Assembly (NCBI RefSeq): GCF_026261605.1
Contig: NZ_CP102486.1
Location: 3,596,001-3,660,000, forward strand
Reading direction: 5' to 3'
Origin: Dechloromonas sp. A34
GTDB taxonomy: Bacteria; Pseudomonadota; Gammaproteobacteria; Burkholderiales; Rhodocyclaceae
DNA: 64,000 bases
Below are positions 42,220 through 49,562 of the stretch, one piece after another. Position numbers and translations under genes: made by a program. How positions within the stretch are numbered: position 1 is the stretch's first letter; each line of letters begins with the position of its first letter. The notes under the pieces were generated by a model. It was not told the DNA's origin, searched no databases, and was given only the letters and a program-made list of their open reading frames with translations.

Positions 42220-42915
42220 CTAGCTTCGATATTGCCGCGCCAGGATTTCAGGGGAGACTCCGCAGCGATAGGCAGCCCGCAGAAGCCACATCAGGAAGAT
42301 CGTTTTCCAGAGCCCGTACTTTTCCCAGCGACGCCCCGAGGTGACCACCCGGCTGCGCAGGCAAGCGGGTTTGGCAAGTTTCTTCAGCGCTTCTGACAGT
42401 GCCAGGTCCTCCATCAGGGGAATCGGCGGGTAGCCTCCCAAGCGCTCGAAATCTGTTCTCCTGACGAAAATCCCCTGATCGCCGGTGGCAATGCCCGAGA
42501 GGCGGGAACGCAGGTTCATCATGAAGGCGATGAGGCGCAGCAGGCGCGGCTGCCCTTCGATTTTCACGTCGAACCGCCCCCAGACGGCGCCTTTGGCGAT
42601 TGCCCCGGAGAGCGTCGGCCAGGCATCGTCCGGCAGCCTCGTGTCGGCATGCAGAAACAATAAAAATTCGCCATTAGCCGCAGCCGCGCCACGGTTCATT
42701 TGCTGCGCACGACCACGCGCACAAGAAATCACTTGCTCGGCATGGGGCGCCGCCAGGGTGACGGTTTCGTCCTGGCTTCCGCCATCGACAACGATGATTT
42801 CTGCCCCATTGAGGCGCAGCGTACGCAGTTCCAGCAAGGTCGAAACGATACATCCTGCCTCGTTCAGAACGGGCAGGATGATCGATAACGAAACGGCCTT
42901 GTTTGAGCCCCTCAT
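42220..42915 (-). CDS. rSAM/selenodomain-associated transferase 2 (TIGR04283-type family 2 glycosyltransferase)
   Basis: 231 aa GT-A fold enzyme: LSIILPVLNEAGCI, the nucleotide-sugar motif VVDGGSQDET, the metal site LFLHADTRLP and the MEDLALSEAL acid. All catalytic motifs are intact, unlike in the second copy at 48930-49535. In arsenosugar-type clusters this family is thought to add or process the sugar. It starts 1 bp after the ArsS stop. Confidence 0.88.
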   Translation of the reverse strand: MRGSNKAVSLSIILPVLNEAGCIVSTLLELRTLRLNGAEIIVVDGGSQDETVTLAAPHAEQVISCARGRAQQMNRGAAAANGEFLLFLHADTRLPDDAWPTLSGAIAKGAVWGRFDVKIEGQPRLLRLIAFMMNLRSRLSGIATGDQGIFVRRTDFERLGGYPPIPLMEDLALSEALKKLAKPACLRSRVVTSGRRWEKYGLWKTIFLMWLLRAAYRCGVSPEILARQYRS

Positions 42916-42916
42916 G

Positions 42917-43912
42917 TCAGGCCGCGATGCGGGACAGGGAGGAGCTAGTTACTGCCAAGGCACCGCGGCAACTCGAACCTTGGCCGGCCGTACAAGCATA
43001 GCAGTGATCGGCAACCCGCACCGGCAGCCCGGCAAGCGAAGTAGCGGAGACTTCGGAGAGATGGCGCCGCTGCTTTCCCGTGCCCAACGAGAGACCAAGC
43101 TGCTGGTTGAAATCGCAGTCGTAGACATAGCCCTGCCAGTCCACGCTGAGCAGGTCGCGGCACATGACGCCGGCGAGGTTGTCAGAATGATGGGCCCCCT
43201 TCAGCAACTCCATGTAGGAGGCAAACTCCCTTCGCGAAATCAGCATGGAACCGAAACGCTGGATGGGCATGTTGGCAAGGACCAGGAGACGGGTGAACCG
43301 GATGCCGTAGGTATCGAGCAAGTGAGCCCGGTACGTCTTCTCCAATTCCGACTGGGGTGGCGGCAGCACAGCCCCCTGCGGATTGAAAACCAAAGAGAGT
43401 GCCAGGGCGCTCTCCGGCAGTCCGTAGCCTCGAGAGTTCAGGGCTTGAAGCCCATCAATGCTGGCTGAAAAGCTTCCCCGTCCACGCTGACGATCGACAT
43501 TGCCCTCAAGGTAGCAAGGTAGCGATGCGACGACATGAACCCGGTGCTCGGCCAGAAAGTCAGCAAGATTCTCCATCCCGGGCTCGGCCAGGATGGTCAG
43601 GTTGCAGCGGTCGATTATCTGCCTGCCCAGGCCGTGTGCGCGAGCGACGAGACGACGGAAATGCGGGTTCAGCTCAGGGGCTCCACCCGTAAGGTCCAGC
43701 GTGGTGATAGCGGGATTCTGCTGCAGGAAGGCGATCACCTGGTCGACCATTCCCGAACTCATTTCCTCAGTCCGCGACGGCCCCGCATTGACGTGGCAAT
43801 GCACGCAACTCTGGTTGCAACGGTAGCCCAGATTCACCTGGAGGGTGCGAACGCTGGCCCGGTGGACCGCGGGAAAAGACGATTTTTCAAGCAGGGGTAA
43901 TACAGGAAGCAT
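42917..43912 (-). CDS. arsS: ArsS-like radical SAM/Cys-rich protein (rSAM-SeSP family)
   Basis: 331 aa. The radical SAM cluster motif is C32-NQS-C36-VH-C39, followed by TGGAPELNPHFR. The C-terminal DUF3641-type domain has YVYDCDFNQQLG and CYACTAGQGSSCRG, the Cys-rich tail that in relatives may contain selenocysteine; here the equivalent codon is CAA (Gln). Studied ArsS makes the arsenosugar precursor from dimethylarsenate and SAM, but the wider family is also found without arsenic genes, and no arsM is in this window. The symbol is by family only. Confidence 0.85.
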   Translation of the reverse strand: MLPVLPLLEKSSFPAVHRASVRTLQVNLGYRCNQSCVHCHVNAGPSRTEEMSSGMVDQVIAFLQQNPAITTLDLTGGAPELNPHFRRLVARAHGLGRQIIDRCNLTILAEPGMENLADFLAEHRVHVVASLPCYLEGNVDRQRGRGSFSASIDGLQALNSRGYGLPESALALSLVFNPQGAVLPPPQSELEKTYRAHLLDTYGIRFTRLLVLANMPIQRFGSMLISRREFASYMELLKGAHHSDNLAGVMCRDLLSVDWQGYVYDCDFNQQLGLSLGTGKQRRHLSEVSATSLAGLPVRVADHCYACTAGQGSSCRGALAVTSSSLSRIAA

Positions 43913-43951
43913 AGTTATCTTGTTGCGATGGAATTCGTTGTGAAAGGTAGA

Positions 43952-44377
43952 TCACAGCCCTTGGATTTCGACGGGAAGCTTGGCCTTTTTCCAGGCCAGA
44001 ATACCACCCGCGATATTCAGGGGCTCCTTGAAACCATACTGGCTCAGAATCTGGCAGGCGGTCGCGGAGCGCTTCCCGCCATGGCAAATCACCACGATCG
44101 TCCGATTGCGCTGATCGTGAATATCCGAGACCCTTTGCTCGAGTTGACCCACCGGAATGAGCACGCTGTTGGGAACGTGGCCAAGGTCGTATTCCTTCTG
44201 TTCCCGGACGTCGAGAATGAAGGCGCCATTGCGCTGAATATAAGCTTGAGCGACGCTAGGACTAATGTCCTTGACGCCGCGAGTGATGTTGACGAGTCGC
44301 TTCCAGAGTTCCCGGGGAACGTTGATGATCCCGACGAGAAACTCCAGAAACGGCGAACGGCTTGCTGTATGCGACAT
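43952..44377 (-). CDS. rhodanese-like sulfurtransferase
   Basis: 141 aa, one rhodanese domain after an amphipathic N-terminus (FLEFLVGIINVPRELWKRL). The active-site loop C98-HGGKRS-A is intact, and LDVREQKEYDLGHVPNSV is the family's CH2A block. It carries persulfide sulfur in the cytoplasm. The start follows GGAGAACC. It lies between the membrane protein gene and arsS, 39 bp before the latter. Confidence 0.88.
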   Translation of the reverse strand: MSHTASRSPFLEFLVGIINVPRELWKRLVNITRGVKDISPSVAQAYIQRNGAFILDVREQKEYDLGHVPNSVLIPVGQLEQRVSDIHDQRNRTIVVICHGGKRSATACQILSQYGFKEPLNIAGGILAWKKAKLPVEIQGL

Positions 44378-44396
44378 TTGGTTCTCCGGAATGGGG

Positions 44397-45431
44397 TCAG
44401 ATTTGTTGTTCGGCAGCTTGTAGCGATGCGAGGGCGTTGCGGCGCTTGCGATTGAGCACGAAGAGCGGAGCCCCTGGCAGGCTTGAGATACCGACGATGA
44501 TGAAAAAGGCGAGAGAGCAGACGACGGCATCGACCTGGCTGACGCCAACCTGGGAGAAGAAGTACCAGTAGGCCGCTTCACGCACCCCCAGGCCAGATAG
44601 GGAAATCGGCAGCATGGTGACGGTGAAGATCATCGGGGTGTAGATCACGCACTGGGCCAAGGTGACGGGAACATCCATCGCCTTGAAAATGCACGCATTG
44701 ACCGCAGCAACGAAGATCTGGAAGAGGATGGAGAGCAGGGTTACCTTGATGAACAGCCTCGGGTTCTTCAAGGTGGCGCGCACGACCAGAACGGTGTTGG
44801 TCACGGCATCGCGCAGGCCGGCAAAGCGCGGCGGCAGCAACTTGCTGACGATGCCCTCGGCGACCTTGGGCACCAGAAACAAGCCGACCAGAACCAGGTC
44901 GATTACCAGGAAAGCGGCGACCAGAAAAAGCAATTTTGGACTGGCCTCCACGAAAGGTAGGCCGAGCAATGCCGTAATGCCCAAGGCGACCCCGGCAATG
45001 AGTCGCTCGGTCACTACAGAGCCCATGGCCTCCGGAACCTCTCCGGTGTCCTTGGTTGTCTCCCAGGCCCGGACCGCATCGCCTCCCACGGTGGTCGGCA
45101 GTACGTTATTGAAGAACAAGCCCACGAAATAATGGTGTACCAGTCGCTGGTACGGCAGGGGATAGCCACGCTCGCCAAGGATCAGTCCCCATTTCCAGGC
45201 CGAAACGATGACCGCTCCGAAGACGGCCAGGAAGGCAAGTGCCGTCCAGGTCGGGTCAAACTTTGCAAACTTCGACGCCAGGTCCGCGAGATCGAGTTTC
45301 CACAGGACAACGCCAATCAGCGCCACGGTGATGCCGACCCGCAGGAACAGGGTTCTCCGCTCCGCTGCCTTGTCCGTAGGCTCGAAGTCCGAAACGCTAT
45401 CGCTTCCGGAAGTGGGATTGTTCGCCATCAT
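44397..45431 (-). CDS. lysylphosphatidylglycerol synthase-like membrane protein (UPF0104/PF03706)
   Basis: 344 aa with about eight transmembrane helices and the family motif FFNNVLPTTVGGDAVRAW followed by SVVTERLIAG and MLPISLSGLGVREAAYW. This is the flippase-like half of MprF; the aminoacyl-transfer domain is missing, as in many stand-alone members that handle lipid-linked sugars. ATG at 45431 overlaps the preceding stop by four bases. In this operon it may move a glycosylated lipid made by the two transferases (inference). Confidence 0.82.
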   Translation of the reverse strand: MMANNPTSGSDSVSDFEPTDKAAERRTLFLRVGITVALIGVVLWKLDLADLASKFAKFDPTWTALAFLAVFGAVIVSAWKWGLILGERGYPLPYQRLVHHYFVGLFFNNVLPTTVGGDAVRAWETTKDTGEVPEAMGSVVTERLIAGVALGITALLGLPFVEASPKLLFLVAAFLVIDLVLVGLFLVPKVAEGIVSKLLPPRFAGLRDAVTNTVLVVRATLKNPRLFIKVTLLSILFQIFVAAVNACIFKAMDVPVTLAQCVIYTPMIFTVTMLPISLSGLGVREAAYWYFFSQVGVSQVDAVVCSLAFFIIVGISSLPGAPLFVLNRKRRNALASLQAAEQQI

Positions 45432-46183
45432 GCCGCCTCGGTCTTTTCTTCGGCAGGAACGCAAGCGCAATTGCTGCCGTTGCGAATCCGCTTGATCACG
45501 AGCGGCCCAACCGTCCAGCCCAAGACAAAAATCGCGGTCGTGATGGAGAAGATCCAGAACAGGATCTGAACCGAGCCCGTGAGGTTTTGCCCAAGATACG
45601 AATAGATGACCGTTGCCGGCAATTGACCGATCCCGGTGGCAACCAGAAATCTCCAGAAGGAGACCGGGGTGAGGCCGGCACCGTAGCTGATGATGTCAAA
45701 GGAAACAAAAGGCAGCAGGCGGGAAACCAGGATGGCCCGGTTGCCGTAGCGAGCAAAGAAGAGGTCGGAAACTTCCAGGGCCGTGGTTCCACCCACAAGG
45801 CTCTCGACAACCGGACGCCCCAGCGCCCGGGCAATCCAGAAGCATAGTGCCGCTCCCAGCATGGCACTCGACCAGGAGAGGATCGTGCCCCCGACCCAGC
45901 CAAATAAGAGCCCATTGGTGAAGGTCACGACAAACGCCGGAAGCGGCGCAACCACCGATTGAAACACCATCAAAAGCAAGGAAACCGCGGGGGCCCAGTA
46001 ACCGAATCCCAGCAGGTAGTCCTTAAAGGACTGAATGGCTTCCTGGGTATCCTTGACGGTGAGTATTCCGACGACGACCTGAACGGCTTCGCGGACCTGC
46101 GGGATCAGCAGGAAGGCTGCCACCGCGGCAAGAATGGCTGCGAGCGCGATGTACGAGCTTTTTTTGGATACGTTGATCTTCAT
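45428..46183 (-). CDS. TVP38/TMEM64 (VTT/DedA-like) membrane protein
   Basis: 251 aa, about six helices. The VTT core has FTNGLLFGWVGGTILSWSSAMLGAALCFWIARALGR and SRLLPFVSFDIISYGAGLTPVSFWRF (both cited in part: Gly-rich turn near residue 95 and Arg-Pro motif near 160). Family members are implicated in lipid scrambling. A Cys-x-Cys pair (NCACVP) sits in the tail. It follows a strong hairpin and overlaps the next gene by four bases. Confidence 0.85.
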   Translation of the reverse strand: MKINVSKKSSYIALAAILAAVAAFLLIPQVREAVQVVVGILTVKDTQEAIQSFKDYLLGFGYWAPAVSLLLMVFQSVVAPLPAFVVTFTNGLLFGWVGGTILSWSSAMLGAALCFWIARALGRPVVESLVGGTTALEVSDLFFARYGNRAILVSRLLPFVSFDIISYGAGLTPVSFWRFLVATGIGQLPATVIYSYLGQNLTGSVQILFWIFSITTAIFVLGWTVGPLVIKRIRNGSNCACVPAEEKTEAA

Positions 46184-46208
46184 GAATCAAGCCCTCTTCA
46201 AAAATACC

Positions 46209-46243
46209 TAAAGCGGCCAGCGATTGGTCGCCCGGCCGCTTTA
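46209..46243 (-). terminator. long hairpin between sulfurtransferase and TVP38 genes
   Basis: TAAAGCGGCC and GGCCGCTTTA form a perfect 10-base stem; inner GCGA/TCGC extends it with a TTGG loop. On the minus strand it is followed by AGGTATTTTTG, a short delayed T run. Probably a partial terminator that lowers expression of the membrane, rhodanese and radical SAM genes relative to the porin and sulfurtransferase. Confidence 0.6.
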
Positions 46244-46283
46244 CTGGAGGAGCGTCGGGGAGCGATCCGACGCGCTGAGTACC

Positions 46284-47225
46284 TTAGTTCTTCACCAAGG
46301 GATATTCGGCAGCCGGCTGAGACGACCATTCCCACATGGAGCCAGCGTAATTGCGGGTTTTATAGCCGAGGTCATTCAGGACCGTCGTGAACCAGCCGGA
46401 ACGGATGCCGCCCGTGCAATAGGCCACAATGTTGCTGTCCTTGGTTACCCCCTTGGCGGCCAGCACATTCTCGAGCTCGGCACGCGGCAGGAGCTTGCCG
46501 TCCTTGCCGATGAAATCCTTGTACCAAAGCCCCTTGGCACCCGGAACATGGCCGCCGCGGCTTTCGCCATACGGGGTCTTGCCTTCATATTCACGCGGCT
46601 CGCGAACATCGAACACGACCAAATCCTTCTTGGGGAGGTGTTCCTTGATTTCTTCCTTCTTGATTTCCCACTTGTTGGTCGGGGAAACCACGAAATCACC
46701 TGCCTTGGCCGGCAGGATGTTCAACGGGCCTTCCTTCTGGACCGCCTGCAGACCACCGTCGACCACGACCACCTTGTTATGGCCCCAGGTGCGCAGGGTC
46801 CAGGCGATACGGCCATCCTCGCCCCAACCATTCAGCGGGTCGCCCAGCACGACGATCGGACGATCCTTGGCAACGCCAAGCGCCTGGAGCTTCTTGCTGA
46901 CGACATTTGGATCGCTCAGCAGGCGGCCCTTGGTCGGCAGGCTGGGTTCAGCCAGGTCTTCCCAGACGACAGCAGAAGAATTGGCCAACGGAGCCTTTTT
47001 CTTCAGGTCCAGGCCACGGGCATCCAGAACCAGGGCTCCCTGCTGAATGAGTTCGTAGGCTGCGCGAGCCGGGACGACCCAGTCGCGTTCGTAGTTGATC
47101 TTGGCGGCGCTAACCGCAGCTTCGGTCGCCAAGGCCTGTGAGCCAATGACCGGAACAAATCCAGCCGAAGACAGAGCCAAGGAGACCAACACTGCGTTTG
47201 CGATTTTGCGCGGAGTGAATTTCAT
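46284..47225 (-). CDS. exported two-domain sulfurtransferase (thiosulfate sulfurtransferase type)
   Basis: 313 aa. A signal sequence (about 1-35, ending SQALATEA) precedes two rhodanese domains. The first has LVLDARGLDLKKKAPL with no cysteine; the second has VVFDVREPREYEG and the catalytic loop YCTGGIRSGW. It would transfer sulfur from thiosulfate or a similar donor in the periplasm. It follows the MetA-type porin gene in the ArsR-preceded operon. Confidence 0.88.
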   Translation of the reverse strand: MKFTPRKIANAVLVSLALSSAGFVPVIGSQALATEAAVSAAKINYERDWVVPARAAYELIQQGALVLDARGLDLKKKAPLANSSAVVWEDLAEPSLPTKGRLLSDPNVVSKKLQALGVAKDRPIVVLGDPLNGWGEDGRIAWTLRTWGHNKVVVVDGGLQAVQKEGPLNILPAKAGDFVVSPTNKWEIKKEEIKEHLPKKDLVVFDVREPREYEGKTPYGESRGGHVPGAKGLWYKDFIGKDGKLLPRAELENVLAAKGVTKDSNIVAYCTGGIRSGWFTTVLNDLGYKTRNYAGSMWEWSSQPAAEYPLVKN

Positions 47226-47270
47226 AATCTTCTTTCTGATGAATGAGTAAATCGGTTGAATTCAGTCGAC

Positions 47271-48143
47271 TTAAAAGACATGCAGGTAGCGCAGCTGGAT
47301 ACCGTTGAACTTGGCACCGTTCTCGACCGAGGTGTCGCTCCGGTACTGGACCAGGAAATTGTCCGTCGCGGTCGCCCAGTAACCCAGGCTCGCAATGGCG
47401 GTGGTCGTGTCGGTGCGATTGCCGTCATTGACACCTCGGGTCTTGGTTTCGCCACCGGTGTACTTGTAGGCACCAATCGAGGCTTCCAGACCAGGTTTGA
47501 TCGCATAGGTCAGATGGGTTTGCAGCGAGTACAGCGCTTTCTGCTCAAGGCTGCCGCCGCCGGCGATGTCGTCGTTCTTCCCGAAGAACTGGACGTCGCC
47601 GACCAGATCCCAGGAGATCTTTTCGGTCAGGCCGGTTGTGAAACCGGGCTGCAGAACGAAGGTGTAGCGGTTGCCCCCCGGGTTGATGGCGGCGTTTTTG
47701 TCGTATTTGCCGAGGGGAACCTGGATGCGCGGCGTGATCGCAAAGTGGGTTCGGGTTTTCGCGTTGCTGTAGAGCCATACCGGGAAGACGAAGGTCGGAT
47801 CGCCAATGCCCGAACCACTGACATTCGCCCCACCCGGGGTCGATACCTCGAGGTGGCTGACCGGAACAACGATCTTGGTACCCACGACGTAGCCGGCAAC
47901 ATCATGGAACTTCACATAGGTGCCAACGCCGTAGTTCAGATCGATCGAATTACTAGCGACCTGACTACCCTTGGAATACTGCTTGTCTGATTGCCAGTTG
48001 CCGTAATAGAGGCCCAGTACGCCAATCCCTGCCTTCGGAGCGACGTAATCGAGCGGATCGGTATCAATGGCGTATGCCGGCGCCTGAATCAACGCTGCTG
48101 CCGCAAGCGCCAGTGCCGGAAGTGTCTTTATCGGATGCTTCAA
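47271..48143 (-). CDS. MetA-type outer-membrane protein (Phenol_MetA_deg family, COG4313)
   Basis: 290 aa predicted porin-like barrel: signal peptide (KHPIKTLPALALAAAALIQAPAYA), then GIGVLGLYYGNWQSDKQY, GDPTFVFPVWLY, RIQVPLGKYD and a terminal strand ending YLHVF with C-terminal Phe. The family was named from a gene in a phenol meta-cleavage operon and is common near aromatic and sulfur genes. I choose a TTG start at 48143 because GGGGGA lies four bases before it and it gives a clean signal peptide; a TTG at 48161 is the alternative. Confidence 0.8.
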   Translation of the reverse strand: MKHPIKTLPALALAAAALIQAPAYAIDTDPLDYVAPKAGIGVLGLYYGNWQSDKQYSKGSQVASNSIDLNYGVGTYVKFHDVAGYVVGTKIVVPVSHLEVSTPGGANVSGSGIGDPTFVFPVWLYSNAKTRTHFAITPRIQVPLGKYDKNAAINPGGNRYTFVLQPGFTTGLTEKISWDLVGDVQFFGKNDDIAGGGSLEQKALYSLQTHLTYAIKPGLEASIGAYKYTGGETKTRGVNDGNRTDTTTAIASLGYWATATDNFLVQYRSDTSVENGAKFNGIQLRYLHVF

Positions 48144-48249
48144 GAAATCCCCCAAGTTCAAAAAAATGGCCCATGCAATGCACCGTAACGGTGCGTGCTG
48201 TGGAGCGAACTTTAGGGGGCCGAGTCAAACCGACAAACGAATTTTCCTT

Positions 48250-48289
48250 GATAAGCTTATCTGTACATATGCGTATACTTGCATATGTA
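48250..48289. promoter_or_regulatory. double palindrome, probable ArsR-family operator
   Basis: TACATATGC-N8-GCATATGTA (48264-48289) has perfect 9-base arms in the AT-rich style of ArsR/SmtB/BigR operators. Two bases away lies GATAAGCTTATC (48250-48261), a perfect 12-base palindrome. They lie between the ArsR-type gene and the operon start at 48143. A further repeat, GCACCG-TAA-CGGTGC (48180-48194), is closer to the gene. Confidence 0.7.
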
Positions 48290-48343
48290 AAATAATGTTG
48301 CCGGCATTGGCGTACGGCCGGTAACTCGGCTGGTGAAAAAACC

Positions 48344-48684
48344 CTAGGTAGAGGTTTGGCGCAATTCCAGAAGACTCTTGCAACGCAGAATTTCGCAGGC
48401 GAATGCTTCCGGGGAATGGTCTTGGTGGCAGCCAACATGGCATCGACAAAAGGGCCGCCGTCGCGATTCAAGGTGTAATACACGCGCTTCCCTTCGCGAC
48501 AAGCTTTGACGAGATGTGCATTCTTGAGCTGGGACAGATGCCTGGATGCGTTGTAGTGCGAAGCGCCCAAGACCACCATCGCTTCGGCGACACAGATACG
48601 CTCGTCGATATGCGCCAGCAACCAGAAGACGCGAAGGCGATGAGGATCGGCCAATGCCTTCAGGGGGGCAATATAGTCGTCCAT
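48344..48684 (-). CDS. ArsR-family transcriptional regulator (single-base frameshift)
   Basis: About 113 aa when two frames are joined. ATG 48684 starts MDDYIAPLKALADPHRLRVFWLLAH; the recognition helix is ASHYNASRHLSQLKNAHLV and the wing EGKRVYYTLN. The frame breaks at the C4 run complementary to 48411-48414; one extra C gives TIPPEAFACEILRCKSLLEL and a normal stop at 48344. Without it the frame runs on with unrelated sequence. Cysteines in RICVAE and ACEILRC could form a metalloid or persulfide sensor site. It probably controls the downstream sulfur/radical SAM operon. The ribosome site is weak. Confidence 0.75.
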
Positions 48685-48929
48685 CACGATTCCAGGAGGT
48701 GGCCAGGCATCCGGCCATTTTAACCAAGCGAGGGTGAGCGGGCCAGGCGCGCCGAGCCCCTTTGCCGCCCTCCCCTTGTCGACCTGTCGGCTGATAAGGA
48801 TATGCACATAAAGTCGTTCGGATGACTGGCCGCCTTGAATAGAGTCCAACCAATCAAAAGCACGCAGCAACTCGGCGTCCCTGGCGGCCACTTCAGGGCG
48901 CAGCGGCGAATTGCCTGGTTACCATAGAC

Positions 48930-49535
48930 ATGAAACCGAAGCTTTCAATCATCATTCCCACCTTCGACGAAGCCGAGCGCAATGCCGGTTGCCTTTCCGC
49001 CTTGCCTCCGGTGCGCCTGGCGGAAGTCGAAATCATCGTCGCCGACGACGGCAGGGAGGCGACGACCCAGCCGACATCCCCGCTGATTGATCCTTTCATG
49101 CACGAAGCACGCGGACCGGGCGGTCGAATGAAAGCCGGTGCCGCAGCGGCGCAAGGGGAGATATTGCTGTTCCTGCGCAGCTTGACGCGCTTGCCGGAGC
49201 GGGCGCTGAACGATTTATTTTCTGCGTTCGACTCCGGTGCCCGCTGGGGTCGGTGTGACAGAAATAGCGGCGGCCAGAACTTCCTTCTCAAAGCCATCAC
49301 GGCACTGATCAGTTTGCGCTGCAGAATTTGCGGAATTGCGCTTGAGGAGCCGGCAATTTTCGTACAACGCGAGGCATTTTTCGCGATCGGTGGCTTTCCC
49401 GGGGAGACCTCGACGGCGGACTTATCCACCCCCGCCCCCCTCGGTAGTCTCGGGAAGACCGCTGCTAGTGGAAACAAGAGCGTGTTATTCGGCCGCCGTC
49501 GGGGCAAGCACGGTGTTTGGCAGACTATCTACTAG
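48930..49535 (+). CDS. degenerate TIGR04283-like glycosyltransferase paralogue lacking catalytic motifs
   Basis: 201 aa in one uninterrupted frame, alignable along its length to the intact enzyme at 42220-42915 (LSIIIPTFDEAE; AAAAQGEILLFL; FVQREAFFAIGGFP; GKHGVWQTI). Key residues are gone: the sugar-nucleotide motif DGGSQDET has become DDGREATT, the metal site HADTRLP has become RSLTRLP, and the MEDLAL acid has no counterpart. It is either a decaying duplicate or a non-catalytic relative. It is divergent from the ArsR-type gene and convergent with cassette B. Confidence 0.6.
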   Translation: MKPKLSIIIPTFDEAERNAGCLSALPPVRLAEVEIIVADDGREATTQPTSPLIDPFMHEARGPGGRMKAGAAAAQGEILLFLRSLTRLPERALNDLFSAFDSGARWGRCDRNSGGQNFLLKAITALISLRCRICGIALEEPAIFVQREAFFAIGGFPGETSTADLSTPAPLGSLGKTAASGNKSVLFGRRRGKHGVWQTIY

Positions 49536-49562
49536 GCCAGAGCAGCCATGTTTCATGGTTCA

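Noticed and set aside
48064..48344. C-terminal extension of the ArsR-type protein as a novel domain
   Set aside because: After the C4 run the translation is unrelated and crosses the operator and the next gene's start; the alternative frame gives a normal ArsR ending and stop.
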